A stretch of 64,000 bases of DNA, taken from the NCBI GenBank assembly GCA_033764435.1, contig JANRIX010000010.1, forward strand, positions 62,001 to 126,000, read 5' to 3'. A program made the translations under genes and the position numbers. Numbering within the stretch: position 1 is the first letter of the stretch; each line of letters opens with the position of its first letter. Positions 49,612 to 58,874 of this stretch are shown here, piece after piece. The notes below the pieces were generated by a model. That model ran no database searches. It was not told the origin of the DNA and worked only from the letters and a program-made list of their open reading frames with translations. This stretch comes from JAEUMY01 sp033764435 (GTDB lineage Bacteria; Pseudomonadota; Gammaproteobacteria; Burkholderiales; Usitatibacteraceae).

Positions 49612-51585
49612 TCAGGCGCCCTGCAGCAACGCAATTTCAGCCTTGCCGAGCGCTTCGGGCGTGCCGGCTACGATCAGCACGTCACCGGCTTCAAGCAGGA
49701 ATTCGCCGGCGGGGTTGACATGGCGGACACCGCGCCGGCGGACTGCGGTGATACGCGCATGCGCCGCATCAAGATCCAGCTTGGCGATAGTCTTGCCCAC
49801 GGCGGCCGCGCCCTCTTCGAGCATAAATGACTGCAGACGCGGCTGCGAACTGTCGAACTCCGGATCGTCGACATCCGTGGCTCCCGGGAAAAATCCCCGC
49901 ATGAACTCATAGCGCTCTCCCCGAACCTCGCGCAGGCGGCGCAGCACCCGATTGGGCGGCGAGCCCAGCAGCAGCATGGTCTGCGTGGCGAGCATGAGTG
50001 AACCCTCGACCACCTCTGCAACGATCTCCGTGGCGCCCCCTTTGCGGAGGACGTCGATGTCGGTGTCATCAAACGTGCGCACGATCACCGGGATGTCGGG
50101 ACGCAAGGCATGCACGTGAGACAGGATGCTCAGAGCGCGCGCCGTATCGGCAAAACTGACCACGACCGCGGCTGCCCGGGGCAGGCCGGCTGCGGTCAGG
50201 ACCTCACGGCGTCCGGCATCCCCAAAGACCACGGATTCACCGGCGGCAGCCGCCTGACGCACCCGCTGCGGGTCGGAATCGAGCGCGATGGAGCGAATGT
50301 CTTCCTTTTCCAGGAATCGGGCAAGACTTTGCCCGGATCGACCATACCCACAAATGATGACGTGCCCCCGGGTGGCCATGCTCTTGACCGAGAGATCATG
50401 CAGGGCCATGGCCCGCATGTCCCATTCACCGGCGCTGAACTTGAGGACGATGCGCTCGGTGTTGATCAGGATCAGCGGGGTTGCCAGCATGGAAATCAGC
50501 ATCGCCGCCAGAACGACCTGCAGCGTGTCGGGCGCAAGCAGCCGGACGCCGCCCGCCAGGGACAACAGCACGAACCCGAATTCTCCTGCCGGCGCCAAGG
50601 CAAGGGCGCTGCGCATTGCCACAGCGCGATCGCTGCCAAAGAATCTCGACAAGGCGAAGATGATAAAGAATTTCAATGTGACGAGCGCCAGCAGGACCAG
50701 CGCCACCAGGATCCAGCGATCAACAATGACCGCCATGTCCAGCAGCATGCCGATGGTGACGAAGAAGAGGCCCAGCAGGACATCGCGGAAGGGCTTGATG
50801 TAATCCTCGACCTGATACCGATACTCCGTCTCGGAAATGAGCATGCCGGCCATGAATGCGCCGAGCGCCAGGGACAACCCCGCCAGCTCGGTCACCCAGG
50901 CGAGGCCAAGGGTCACCAGCAACACGGCCAGCACGAACAGCTCCGACGATTTCTGCGCCGCGATCACGGTGAACAGCGGCCGCATCACGCGCTGGCCCAC
51001 GAACAGGATGAGGGTCAGCACCACCGCCGCCTTGAGCAGCGCGAGCGACACGGCCGCCGCCATGGCGTCCGCCGGCAGCGCCAGTGCCGGAATGAGCACC
51101 AGCAGCGGCACGACGGCAAGATCCTGGAACAGCAGCACACCCATGATCTGCCGCCCGTGCGCGGAATGGAGCTGGAGGGAATCGGAGAGCACCTTGCTGA
51201 TGATCGCCGTGGAGGACATTGCCACCACACCCCCGAGAATCAGGCTGGCCTGCCAGTTCAGCCCCGCCGCCATGCCGATCGCCAGCGCAACAATCATGGT
51301 GAGACTCACCTGCGCCCCACCCAATCCGAGCACCAGTCTGCGCATGGTCATGAGCTGGGCAAGACTGAATTCGAGGCCGATCGAAAACATGAGAAACACG
51401 ACGCCGATCTCGGCCAGATAGCGGGTTTCAGCCGTATCGGGCACCCAGCCCAGTGCGTGCGGGCCGATGATGACCCCGACCATCAGGTAACCCAGAATGG
51501 CCGGCATGTTGATCCGGCGGAACAACACGACCACCAGGACGGCGGTGGTCAGAAGGATCAGCGTGATGTTCAGTGAGTCATGCAT
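49612..51585 (-). CDS. KefB/KefC-like monovalent cation:proton antiporter
   Basis: The 657-residue CPA2 protein has about 12 membrane helices with LGYLMVGVIIGPHALG, SIGLEFSLAQL, LILGGVVAMSSTAIISKVL and LFQDLAVVPLLVL, then an RCK/TrkA-N domain (HVIICGYGRSGQSLARFL...ALDSDPQRV) and a TrkA-C domain near the end. It exports K+ or Na+ in exchange for protons under redox or pH control. ATG 51585 (MHDSLNITL) is the family-like start; an upstream 36-residue extension is unlikely. The 133 bases to kdsD are a shared divergent promoter region. Confidence 0.93.
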   Translation of the reverse strand: MHDSLNITLILLTTAVLVVVLFRRINMPAILGYLMVGVIIGPHALGWVPDTAETRYLAEIGVVFLMFSIGLEFSLAQLMTMRRLVLGLGGAQVSLTMIVALAIGMAAGLNWQASLILGGVVAMSSTAIISKVLSDSLQLHSAHGRQIMGVLLFQDLAVVPLLVLIPALALPADAMAAAVSLALLKAAVVLTLILFVGQRVMRPLFTVIAAQKSSELFVLAVLLVTLGLAWVTELAGLSLALGAFMAGMLISETEYRYQVEDYIKPFRDVLLGLFFVTIGMLLDMAVIVDRWILVALVLLALVTLKFFIIFALSRFFGSDRAVAMRSALALAPAGEFGFVLLSLAGGVRLLAPDTLQVVLAAMLISMLATPLILINTERIVLKFSAGEWDMRAMALHDLSVKSMATRGHVIICGYGRSGQSLARFLEKEDIRSIALDSDPQRVRQAAAAGESVVFGDAGRREVLTAAGLPRAAAVVVSFADTARALSILSHVHALRPDIPVIVRTFDDTDIDVLRKGGATEIVAEVVEGSLMLATQTMLLLGSPPNRVLRRLREVRGERYEFMRGFFPGATDVDDPEFDSSQPRLQSFMLEEGAAAVGKTIAKLDLDAAHARITAVRRRGVRHVNPAGEFLLEAGDVLIVAGTPEALGKAEIALLQGA

Positions 51586-51706
51586 GCCTCGACTGTAATC
51601 GAAGTTTGCGCAATCCAGCATGACAAGCATCAGTCCCAGAACGGCAATCCCATTCCTGCCCGGAACAAAAGCCCGATCGTGGCGCGAGTCCAACGTCCGC
51701 TCGACT

Positions 51707-51712
51707 TATAAT
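51707..51712 (+). promoter_or_regulatory. -10 box of kdsD, placed for a leaderless start
   Basis: A perfect TATAAT ends 6 bases before the kdsD ATG, so the transcript would begin at or near the A of the start codon. No good -35 is seen 16-18 bases upstream. Confidence 0.5.
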
Positions 51713-51718
51713 CAGACC

Positions 51719-52732
51719 ATGGCATCCACCCCTTCACCGGAAAGCGCTAGCGGCGCCGAAGAAACCCTGCGCCTTGCGAGGGAAGTCCTCGGCATTGAAG
51801 CCGACGCGGTGAAGACGCTTGCCGAGCGGCTGGATGCGAGTTTCGTGGCGGCGCACGATCTGGTTCTGACCATCACCGAGGACGGCGGTCGCGTGGTCGT
51901 GACAGGTATGGGGAAGAGCGGCCACATTGGCAACAAGATCGCCGCCACACTGGCTTCCACCGGCACACCGGCTTTCTTCATGCATCCCGCCGAGGCCAGC
52001 CATGGCGACCTTGGCATGATCACCGGCGCTGACGTGGTGATCGCCATTTCGTATTCTGGGGAGTCGGACGAAATTCTGCGCATCTATCCCGCATTGAAGC
52101 GTCGCGGAACCCGCATCATCGCCATCACCGGCAAGCCAGCCTCCTCAATGGCACGCGATGCGGATGTGCATCTTGATGCAGCCGTCGAGAAAGAGGCGTG
52201 TCCGCTGGAGCTGGCCCCCACATCCAGCAGCACCGCGACGCTGGCCCTGGGGGATGCGCTGGCGATGGCCTTGCTGAATTCGCGCGGCTTCACGTCAGAG
52301 GACTTTGCGTCGCACCACCCCGCCGGCGCGCTGGGTCGTCGCCTCTTGGTGCACGTCCGCGACGTCATGCGCCAGGGGGACGAACTCCCCAAAGTTGGCG
52401 AGGATGCCTCGCTCACTGACGCCATATTCGAAATGTCGCGCAAGGGCATCGGCATGACCGCCATTGTCAATGCCCGCGGCCACATGCTCGGCGTCTTCAC
52501 CGATGGCGATCTTCGCCGTACCTGGGAAAAGCATGACAATCTCAAGGCGCTGAAAGTGGCGGAGGTCATGACCCGGTCACCGAGAACCATCGGGCCGGAC
52601 AAGCTTGCGACCGAGGCCGTGCACATCATGCAGTCCCACCATGTCAGCGGACGTCTGCTGGTGACGCTGCCGGATGGCGAGCTTGTCGGGGCAATCACCT
52701 TTGATGACTTGCTAAAGGCGGGGGTGGTATGA
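51719..52732 (+). CDS. kdsD: KdsD, D-arabinose 5-phosphate isomerase
   Basis: KdsD converts ribulose 5-phosphate to arabinose 5-phosphate for KDO synthesis. The 337-residue protein has a SIS domain with VVTGMGKSGHIGNKIAATLASTGTPAFFMHPAEASHGDLGM and ISYSGESDEIL, then LAPTSSSTATLALGDALAMALL, HPAGALGRRLL, and two CBS domains over the last 120 residues. The stop overlaps kdsC (ATGA). Confidence 0.96.
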   Translation: MASTPSPESASGAEETLRLAREVLGIEADAVKTLAERLDASFVAAHDLVLTITEDGGRVVVTGMGKSGHIGNKIAATLASTGTPAFFMHPAEASHGDLGMITGADVVIAISYSGESDEILRIYPALKRRGTRIIAITGKPASSMARDADVHLDAAVEKEACPLELAPTSSSTATLALGDALAMALLNSRGFTSEDFASHHPAGALGRRLLVHVRDVMRQGDELPKVGEDASLTDAIFEMSRKGIGMTAIVNARGHMLGVFTDGDLRRTWEKHDNLKALKVAEVMTRSPRTIGPDKLATEAVHIMQSHHVSGRLLVTLPDGELVGAITFDDLLKAGVV

Positions 52733-53271
52733 ACGCTGACAGCATGCGGGACGCAGCGCGGCAGCGTGCCGCGGAGGTCAAACTCGCAGTTTTCGATGTC
52801 GATGGCGTGCTGACGGATGGCAGCTTGCTGTTTACAGATTCGGGCGAGGCCATGAAGCGGTTCAACACGCTGGATGGCCATGGACTCAAGATGCTCATGC
52901 AGTCCGGAATCGAGGTCGCCATCATCTCCGGTCGCGAGAGCGCGGCAGTAGGCCGGAGGATGAAGGAACTCGGCATTTCGCACGTATTCCAGGGAATCCA
53001 TGACAAGCGCTCGGCTTATGAGTCCCTGCTGAAGAGCCTGGGGCTTGCATACGAAGCCGTCGGCGCCATCGGAGACGATGTCGTTGACCTGCCCATCCTG
53101 TCACGCTGTGGTTTCGCGGCCGCGGTGCCCGCAGCGCCGCTGTTCGTGCGAGAGCACGTCCATCTGGTGACAGCCGCTCACGGAGGATTCGGCGCTGCGC
53201 GCGAATTCTGTGACTTCATTCTGACAGCCCAGGGCCGGCTTGACGCGCTGCAGCGGCGCTACCTGGCCTGA
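52729..53271 (+). CDS. kdsC: KdsC, KDO 8-phosphate phosphatase
   Basis: KdsC dephosphorylates KDO-8-P before KDO is added to lipid A. The 180-residue HAD protein has VFDVDGVLTDGSLLF (DxDxVLTDG), FNTLDGHGLKMLMQSGIEVAIISGRES, and IGDDVVDLPILSRCGFAAAVPAA. The compact length and missing cap domain fit the C0 tetrameric type. Sits 10 bases before lptC. Confidence 0.96.
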   Translation: MNADSMRDAARQRAAEVKLAVFDVDGVLTDGSLLFTDSGEAMKRFNTLDGHGLKMLMQSGIEVAIISGRESAAVGRRMKELGISHVFQGIHDKRSAYESLLKSLGLAYEAVGAIGDDVVDLPILSRCGFAAAVPAAPLFVREHVHLVTAAHGGFGAAREFCDFILTAQGRLDALQRRYLA

Positions 53272-53280
53272 GACCGCCCT

Positions 53281-53859
53281 ATGCGCGCCACGCTGCTGCT
53301 GCCACTCGCCGCACTCTTGGCACTGGTCGCACTCACATTCTGGCTGGAGCGTCAGGTACGCGCCGAAGCATATCGTCCGAGCACTGCCGCGAGCAACGAG
53401 CCAGACGTGATCATCGACAACTTCAATGCGAGCAAGATGGCGCCGGATGGATCAATACGATATCGACTGAACGCCAGAAAGATGACGCATTATCCCACCG
53501 GCGACACGTCCCGCCTTGAGCAGGTATCCTTCGAAACGCGATCTGCGGATCAGCCGACCATTCGCGTCACTGCAGATGGTGGAACGGTCACGCAGGAAGG
53601 CGAATTGGTGGTAATGGAAGGCAACGTGGTGATGAACGCCGACGCGACGAACACTTCGCCTGCCTGGACACTGACCACGGACAAGCTGACGGCACAGCCG
53701 AAAGAGAACCTGGTCCAGTCCGACGCGCCAGTCGTCTTCAGGAGCCGCGACATCGACATGACAGCGTCAGCATTCACGCTCAACACCAAGACGCGAGTGG
53801 TCGATCTTCGCAACATTCGCGCTGTCTATGCATCAAGAAGGAGCAATGAAGGCAGATGA
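53281..53859 (+). CDS. lptC: LptC, LPS export bridge protein
   Basis: LptC is an inner-membrane-anchored periplasmic protein that passes LPS from LptB2FG to LptA. The 192-residue product has one N-terminal helix (LLLPLAALLALVALTFWLE) and a beta-jellyroll: DVIIDNFNASKMAPDGSIRYRLNARKMTHYPTGD...GGTVTQEGELVVMEGNVVM. The length is typical. Its stop overlaps lptA (ATGA). Confidence 0.94.
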   Translation: MRATLLLPLAALLALVALTFWLERQVRAEAYRPSTAASNEPDVIIDNFNASKMAPDGSIRYRLNARKMTHYPTGDTSRLEQVSFETRSADQPTIRVTADGGTVTQEGELVVMEGNVVMNADATNTSPAWTLTTDKLTAQPKENLVQSDAPVVFRSRDIDMTASAFTLNTKTRVVDLRNIRAVYASRRSNEGR

Positions 53860-54413
53860 ATACCAAACAGTCCATCCGATCAAGCTTGCACTGGGTCGCA
53901 GTGTTGACGATTGTCTTCATGCCGGCAGCGCACGCTGAGAAGGCTGACCGAAGCAAGGAAATGGTCATCCTGGGCAAGACCGGCAAGCTCGACGGCCAGA
54001 ACGTGGCCACGATCGAAGGTGACGTATCCATCGAGCAAGGCACACTTCGCATCTCCGCCCAGCGGGGCGAGGTTCGCCAGAACAGCGCCGGGCAGAAATC
54101 CGGCTTCGTGACTGGCACGCCGGTCACCGTCCGGCAAAAGCGTGAGGGCTGCGACGCATGGATTGAAGCCCAGGCGGAACGGGTTGAATTCGACGAGTCG
54201 AAGGACAGCCTGAAACTGATCACCAAGGCGCGCATCAAGACCGGCGAAAATGAGTTGACCGGCGAGGTCATTCTCTACAACACGGTCACCGAAGCGTTCG
54301 AGGTCCAGGGCGGCGGCACCCGAACGGCGGACGGCCGGGTGCGCATGGTGCTGCAGCCGCGCGAATCGGGCAAGGACCCGTGCGCGAAGAAGAGCGCAAC
54401 CCCTGCGCGTTGA
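53856..54413 (+). CDS. lptA: LptA, periplasmic LPS transport bridge
   Basis: The 185-residue product has a signal peptide cleaved after AAHA and the OstA-like core VILGKTGKLDGQNVATIEGDVSIEQGTLRISAQRGEVRQ, followed by PVTVRQKREGCDAWIEAQAERVEFDESKDSLKLITKARI. LptA oligomers form the beta-bridge for LPS across the periplasm. The C-terminus is Lys/Ala-rich and variable. Confidence 0.93.
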   Translation: MNTKQSIRSSLHWVAVLTIVFMPAAHAEKADRSKEMVILGKTGKLDGQNVATIEGDVSIEQGTLRISAQRGEVRQNSAGQKSGFVTGTPVTVRQKREGCDAWIEAQAERVEFDESKDSLKLITKARIKTGENELTGEVILYNTVTEAFEVQGGGTRTADGRVRMVLQPRESGKDPCAKKSATPAR

Positions 54414-54438
54414 TGCGACAACCCTCCGAACGCGCCTG

Positions 54439-55218
54439 ATGAACCAGCGACTCCCCGACACCGCGACAGCCCGTCCGGATTCCCCGGCGCCCTCCACGAG
54501 CGTGCTGGAGGCGCGCCATCTGCACAAGCGCTATCGCAAGCGCGAAGTGGTCAAAGACGTTTCACTGAGCGTGAAAAGTGGCGAAGTGGTAGGACTGCTG
54601 GGGCCAAACGGCGCGGGCAAGACGACCTGCTTCTACATGATTGTCGGGCTGGTGCCCGCCGATGGAGGCTCGATCCAGCTGGATGGCCGGGATGTGACCC
54701 ACATGCCGATCTACAAGCGCTCGCGCATGGGGCTGTCCTATCTGCCGCAGGAGGCCTCGATCTTCCGCAAGCTGACGGTGGCGGAGAACATTCAGGCGGT
54801 CCTCGAACTGCAGGACCTGTCGCCGGAGGAAGTCGAGTCGAGGCGCGACGCGCTGATGGAAGAGCTGCACATCGACCATCTGCGCAATAATCAGGCGATC
54901 AGCTTGTCCGGCGGCGAGCGTCGCCGGGTGGAAATCGCCCGTGCACTGGCAGTCGACCCGCGCTTCATCCTGCTGGATGAGCCGTTTGCCGGCGTGGATC
55001 CGATCGCGGTGCTCGATATCCAGCAGATCATCAAGTTCCTCAAGAATCGCGGCATCGGTGTACTGATCACCGACCACAATGTGCGCGAGACGCTGGGCAT
55101 CTGCGACCACGCCTGGATCATCAATCAGGGCGCCGTTCTCGCCTTCGGGAAGCCGGAGGAAATCATCTATAATGAAACCGTCAGAAAAGTCTATTTGGGG
55201 GAGAATTTCCGTCTGTAA
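54439..55218 (+). CDS. lptB: LptB, LPS export ABC-transporter ATPase
   Basis: LptB powers LPS extraction by LptFG. The 259-residue ATPase has Walker A GPNGAGKTTC, Q-loop LPQEASIFRKLTV, signature LSGGERRRVEIARALA, Walker B ILLDEPFAGVDPIAV and the switch histidine in TDHNVRE. The first 25 residues (rich in Pro/Ala/Thr) exceed the usual start; an internal start nearer VLEARHLHKRY is possible. lptF and lptG are not in this window. Confidence 0.96.
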   Translation: MNQRLPDTATARPDSPAPSTSVLEARHLHKRYRKREVVKDVSLSVKSGEVVGLLGPNGAGKTTCFYMIVGLVPADGGSIQLDGRDVTHMPIYKRSRMGLSYLPQEASIFRKLTVAENIQAVLELQDLSPEEVESRRDALMEELHIDHLRNNQAISLSGGERRRVEIARALAVDPRFILLDEPFAGVDPIAVLDIQQIIKFLKNRGIGVLITDHNVRETLGICDHAWIINQGAVLAFGKPEEIIYNETVRKVYLGENFRL

Positions 55219-55257
55219 TGCTTAGACGGGGCATTCACTTTCTTTCGCTCCCGCTCA

Positions 55258-56718
55258 ATGAAACACAGCCTACAGCTCAAGCTGTCCCAGCACCTGACGC
55301 TGACGCCACAGCTGCAGCAGTCGATCAAGCTGTTGCAGCTGTCCACGGTCGAGCTGAACCAGGAACTCGAGCGTTATCTCACCGACAATCCCCTGCTGGA
55401 ACGGATCGACATCCCCGGGGATGATGTGCCCCTCGGGATGAACGGCGCCCCGCCGCAGACATCCGCGTCCGGCAGCACCAGCAGCAGCGCCAGCGAATCC
55501 GGGCCCGACCACGACGCCTCCAATCAGGAATCGCCCGATTTCGGCGGCAGCGATGACGGCTTCGGCGTGATGCGCAGTCGCCCAGGTGGTGAGGACGGCG
55601 AGGATGGCGAGTTCAACCAGCTCGCCGCAGCAGAGCCGACTCTTCAGGAACATCTGCTGCAGCAGCTTCAATTGATTCCCCTTCCGCAGCGGGATCGGGA
55701 GCTGGCCGGTCTGATCATTGCCCACCTCGACGAGGACGGCTATTGCACCCAGGATCTGGCCGAGCTGCATGCAATGGTCATCGAGGAACTGGAAGACGTC
55801 GAACCCGATGATCTGTCCATCGCCTTGAAGCATGTGCAGAACCTTGAACCGACCGGCGTGGGCGCCCGCAATCTCGCCGAATGCCTCATTCTTCAGCTGA
55901 AGGCCTTGCCGGAAGACCTGCCGGGACGTGACCTTGCACTCAAGCTGGCATCGAGCCATCTGGACGTGCTGGGCGCACGGGACTTCAACAAGCTGAAACG
56001 CCTGCTCTCCTGCGATGAAACCGAGCTTAAGCAGGTTCGCGAGCTCATTCTCACCCTCGACCCGAAGCCCGGGCGCAATTTTGGCCAGGGCGATGTGCGC
56101 TACGTCGTGCCCGACGTGCTGGTGAAGAAAGTCAACGGCAAATGGACGGCCATGCTGAATCAGGATGCGATGCCGAAGCTCCGCATCAACAAGATGTATG
56201 CCGATATTTTGCAGGCCAGCCGCGACACCGCCGGCAAGAACCTCGCAGGCCAGCTGCAGGAAGCCCGCTGGCTGATCAAGAATGTCCAGCAGCGCTTCGA
56301 CACCATTCTCCGTGTGACCCAGGCAATCGTGGATCGTCAGCGGCACTTCTTCGAGCATGGCGAAGTGGCCATGCGGCCGCTCGTCCTGCGCGAGATTGCT
56401 GACCAGGTGGGGCTGCACGAATCCACCATTTCACGCGTGACCACACAGAAGTACATGCTGACCTCGCGCGGACTGTTCGAGTTGAAGTACTTTTTCGGAA
56501 GCTCGGTCTCGACCGACACAGGCGGGGCGTGTTCGGCCACGGCCATTCGCGCGCTCATCAAGCAGCTGGTCGGCGCGGAAGACGGCAAGAAACCCCTGTC
56601 AGACAACCGCATCGCCGATATCCTGGCGCAACAGGGAATCGTGGTTGCGCGCCGGACCGTGGCAAAGTACCGGGAATCGATGCAGATTCAGCCAGCGAAC
56701 CTTCGCAAGAGTCTTTGA
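55258..56718 (+). CDS. rpoN: RpoN, sigma-54 factor
   Basis: RpoN directs RNA polymerase to -24/-12 promoters and needs an AAA+ activator. The 486-residue protein starts MKHSLQLKLSQHLTLTPQLQQSIKLLQLSTVELNQEL (region I), has an acidic region II, the core-binding domain and HTH (LREIADQVGLHESTISRVTTQKYM), and the RpoN box ARRTVAKYRE near the end. A candidate target, the pilin promoter, is in the same window. Confidence 0.97.
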   Translation: MKHSLQLKLSQHLTLTPQLQQSIKLLQLSTVELNQELERYLTDNPLLERIDIPGDDVPLGMNGAPPQTSASGSTSSSASESGPDHDASNQESPDFGGSDDGFGVMRSRPGGEDGEDGEFNQLAAAEPTLQEHLLQQLQLIPLPQRDRELAGLIIAHLDEDGYCTQDLAELHAMVIEELEDVEPDDLSIALKHVQNLEPTGVGARNLAECLILQLKALPEDLPGRDLALKLASSHLDVLGARDFNKLKRLLSCDETELKQVRELILTLDPKPGRNFGQGDVRYVVPDVLVKKVNGKWTAMLNQDAMPKLRINKMYADILQASRDTAGKNLAGQLQEARWLIKNVQQRFDTILRVTQAIVDRQRHFFEHGEVAMRPLVLREIADQVGLHESTISRVTTQKYMLTSRGLFELKYFFGSSVSTDTGGACSATAIRALIKQLVGAEDGKKPLSDNRIADILAQQGIVVARRTVAKYRESMQIQPANLRKSL

Positions 56719-56853
56719 GTCTCAAATGGAGCCGGACACCACAATGGCGAAAGGGTCATGAACGGGTGACCGGGAACGTCCGGCTTCGGCAGCACCCGGG
56801 ACCGCATGTGCGGAACCGGCAACGGCGGTAAATCGCAAATAGGAGATTGGCGT
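56719..56853. other. rpoN-hpf spacer
   Basis: These 135 bases hold no supported gene. GGAGA precedes the hpf ATG. I see no clear terminator or promoter. Confidence 0.4.
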
Positions 56854-57189
56854 ATGAACCTTCACATGACGGGCCATCATCTCGAAATCACTCCGGCACT
56901 GCGCGACTACGTGACCAGCAAACTGACTCGAATAAACCGACACTTCGATCACGTGATTGACGTGAACATGATCATGTCCGTCGAGAAGCTGAATCAGCGC
57001 GTCGAGGCCAATGTGCACCTGTCAGGCAAGGATATCTTCGTCGAGTCCAGCAATTCCGACATGTATGCGGCGATCGACCTGCTCGTCGACAAGCTCGACC
57101 GCCAGATCATCAAGCACAAGGAAAAGCTGCACTTGGGCAAGCACGGGACTGGACTGAAGCACGTCGCACCGCAGCAGGATTCGCAGTAG
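56854..57189 (+). CDS. hpf: HPF/YfiA-type ribosome hibernation factor
   Basis: The 111-residue product has the HPF pattern MNLHMTGHHLEITPALRDYVTSKLTRINRHFDHVIDVNMIMSVEKLNQRVEANVHLSGKDIFVESSNSDMYAAIDLLVDKLDRQIIKHKEK. This short form promotes 100S ribosome dimers in slow growth. Preceded by AGGAGA at a good distance. Position between rpoN and ptsN is conserved across proteobacteria. Confidence 0.94.
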   Translation: MNLHMTGHHLEITPALRDYVTSKLTRINRHFDHVIDVNMIMSVEKLNQRVEANVHLSGKDIFVESSNSDMYAAIDLLVDKLDRQIIKHKEKLHLGKHGTGLKHVAPQQDSQ

Positions 57190-57407
57190 CATCCGGGGCC
57201 GGCGCGGCGCGTCTGTCGCCCGCCGGCCTGACTCTGCCCACAGCCCACTGCGCACCCGCCACCTTCCACCCTCAACCGTCCGCCCGACCGAATTCTCAAT
57301 GTCCTGCGCCCGACCGGAACACGCGAATATTCGCAAGACCCCGCAAGCTGAATGCCCGCCGTCTCGCGCAGGGCTGCAGTCAAACTGTCAAGGCATCTCC
57401 TGAAGGC
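57190..57407. promoter_or_regulatory. hpf-ptsN intergenic region
   Basis: The 218 bases carry one palindrome copy at 57323-57334 and no supported gene. I found no promoter that I would defend; it likely holds the ptsN start signals. Confidence 0.3.
57323..57334. repeat. GCGAATATTCGC in the hpf-ptsN gap
   Basis: Intergenic copy 73 bases before the ptsN start. The first copy after a 13-kb stretch with none. Confidence 0.98.
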
Positions 57408-57905
57408 ATGAATCTCATCACCAAACTGCTGCCGCCGGCCATGGTGGTCCTGGACATGGAAGTGAGCAGCAAGAAGCGTCTTTTCGAGCAGCTCGGGCTC
57501 ATGTTCGAGAACGAAAGGCGCGTTGCCATGGCAACCGTCTTTGAAAGCCTGTTTGCCCGCGAGAAACTGGGATCCACGGGACTGGGTTATGCCGTGGCCA
57601 TCCCGCATGGGCGCATCAAGGGACTGCGGGAAACCTGCTGCGCCTTTGTGCGCACCGCCTCGGGTGTGCCCTTCGAGGCGCCGGATGGCGCGCCGGTCCG
57701 GCTGGTGTTCTCCATGCTCGTGCCCGAGCAGGCCACCGAACAGCACCTGGAAATCCTGTCCGAACTCGCCCAGATGTTCAGCGAGCCGGCCTTTCGCGAT
57801 GCATTGCTGAACGCGCCCGATGCGGCGGCTGCGCACCAGTTGCTTGTCCAGTGGTCTCCCTACGGCGCCGTCAATGCCCCGCCTGTCCGTTCAGCAGCTG
57901 TTTAG
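57408..57905 (+). CDS. ptsN: PtsN (EIIA-Ntr), nitrogen-PTS phosphocarrier
   Basis: PtsN receives phosphate from NPr and regulates K+ transport and other targets. The 165-residue EIIA domain has the phosphohistidine region GLGYAVAIPHGRIKGLRET, with His in AIPHGR, and LVFSMLVPEQATEQHLEILSELAQMF. It overlaps hprK by 32 bases. Confidence 0.95.
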   Translation: MNLITKLLPPAMVVLDMEVSSKKRLFEQLGLMFENERRVAMATVFESLFAREKLGSTGLGYAVAIPHGRIKGLRETCCAFVRTASGVPFEAPDGAPVRLVFSMLVPEQATEQHLEILSELAQMFSEPAFRDALLNAPDAAAAHQLLVQWSPYGAVNAPPVRSAAV

Positions 57906-58866
57906 CGAGCGTCGCGAGAAGCTCGAGCTGACCTGGATCGCAGGTCAAAAGGGCGGCGGGCGCACCTTTCCCAAAGATGCGCTGAACCGACCCGGCGTCG
58001 GGCTGGTCGGGCACTTCAACCTGACTCATCCGATCGTGGTGCAGGTGCTGGGCGCCAACGACATCGATTACCTGGAAAATCTCGCGCCAGCCGAGCGCGG
58101 CGAGGCGCTCTACACACTTTTCAGCGGTGAAACGCTGTGCGCCATCGTCGCGGACGATCTCGATGTGCCGGGATACATCAGCGACGCGGCAAACCGGCAT
58201 GAGGTCGCGCTGATCGGCAGCGCGAAGAAGAGCCGCGAGTTCGTGAATCTGCTGCGCGCCTGGCTGCAGCGCGAATTGTCCGAAGTGACCACGCTGCACG
58301 GGGTGTTCCTCGACGTGCTGGGCATCGGCGTCCTCATCCGCGGCGATTCGTCGATCGGCAAGAGCGAGCTGGCGCTGGAACTGATCAGCCGGGGTGCCGG
58401 CCTGGTTGCCGACGATGTCGTCGAGATTTACCAGATCGGTCCGGAGACCCTGCAGGGTCGCTGCCCGCCCCTGCTGCGCGACTTCCTGGAAGTGCGCGGG
58501 CTCGGCGTGCTCAACATCAAGCTGATCTTCGGCGAGACTGCCGTACGGCCGCGGAAGACACTCAAGCTGGTGGTGAACCTCGAACGTCCGGGCGAGGACT
58601 ACCAGAAGAACCTGAACCGGCTGGCCGCAGCCTCGGGCAAGGAAACCATGCTCGGCGTGGAGATTCCCTCCGTGACCATTGCGCTGGTCGTGGGCCGCAA
58701 CCTTGCGGTGCTGGTGGAAGCGGCGGTGCGCAACTACATCCTGCAGACCCGCGGCTATGACTCGTCACGCGAGTTTCTGGAAAGGCATGAAGCTGCCATG
58801 CGCGCGGAGGCCGATGGTGCCGACCCCAACGCCACAGGCGTGTTCCAGTCATACGAGTCGGACTGA
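57874..58866 (+). CDS. hprK: HprK, HPr kinase/phosphorylase
   Basis: The 330-residue enzyme phosphorylates HPr on serine. It begins MPRLSVQQLFSERREKLELTW and has the P-loop GDSSIGKSELALELISRG, ADDVVEIYQIGPETLQGRCPPLLRDFLEVRGLGVLNI (HprK signature), and KTLKLVVNLERP. In betaproteobacteria it forms a module with ptsN and rapZ, as here. ATG 57874 is chosen because the family start aligns; the longer 18-residue extension does not. Confidence 0.95.
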   Translation: MPRLSVQQLFSERREKLELTWIAGQKGGGRTFPKDALNRPGVGLVGHFNLTHPIVVQVLGANDIDYLENLAPAERGEALYTLFSGETLCAIVADDLDVPGYISDAANRHEVALIGSAKKSREFVNLLRAWLQRELSEVTTLHGVFLDVLGIGVLIRGDSSIGKSELALELISRGAGLVADDVVEIYQIGPETLQGRCPPLLRDFLEVRGLGVLNIKLIFGETAVRPRKTLKLVVNLERPGEDYQKNLNRLAAASGKETMLGVEIPSVTIALVVGRNLAVLVEAAVRNYILQTRGYDSSREFLERHEAAMRAEADGADPNATGVFQSYESD

Positions 58867-58874
58867 GTCGGGCC

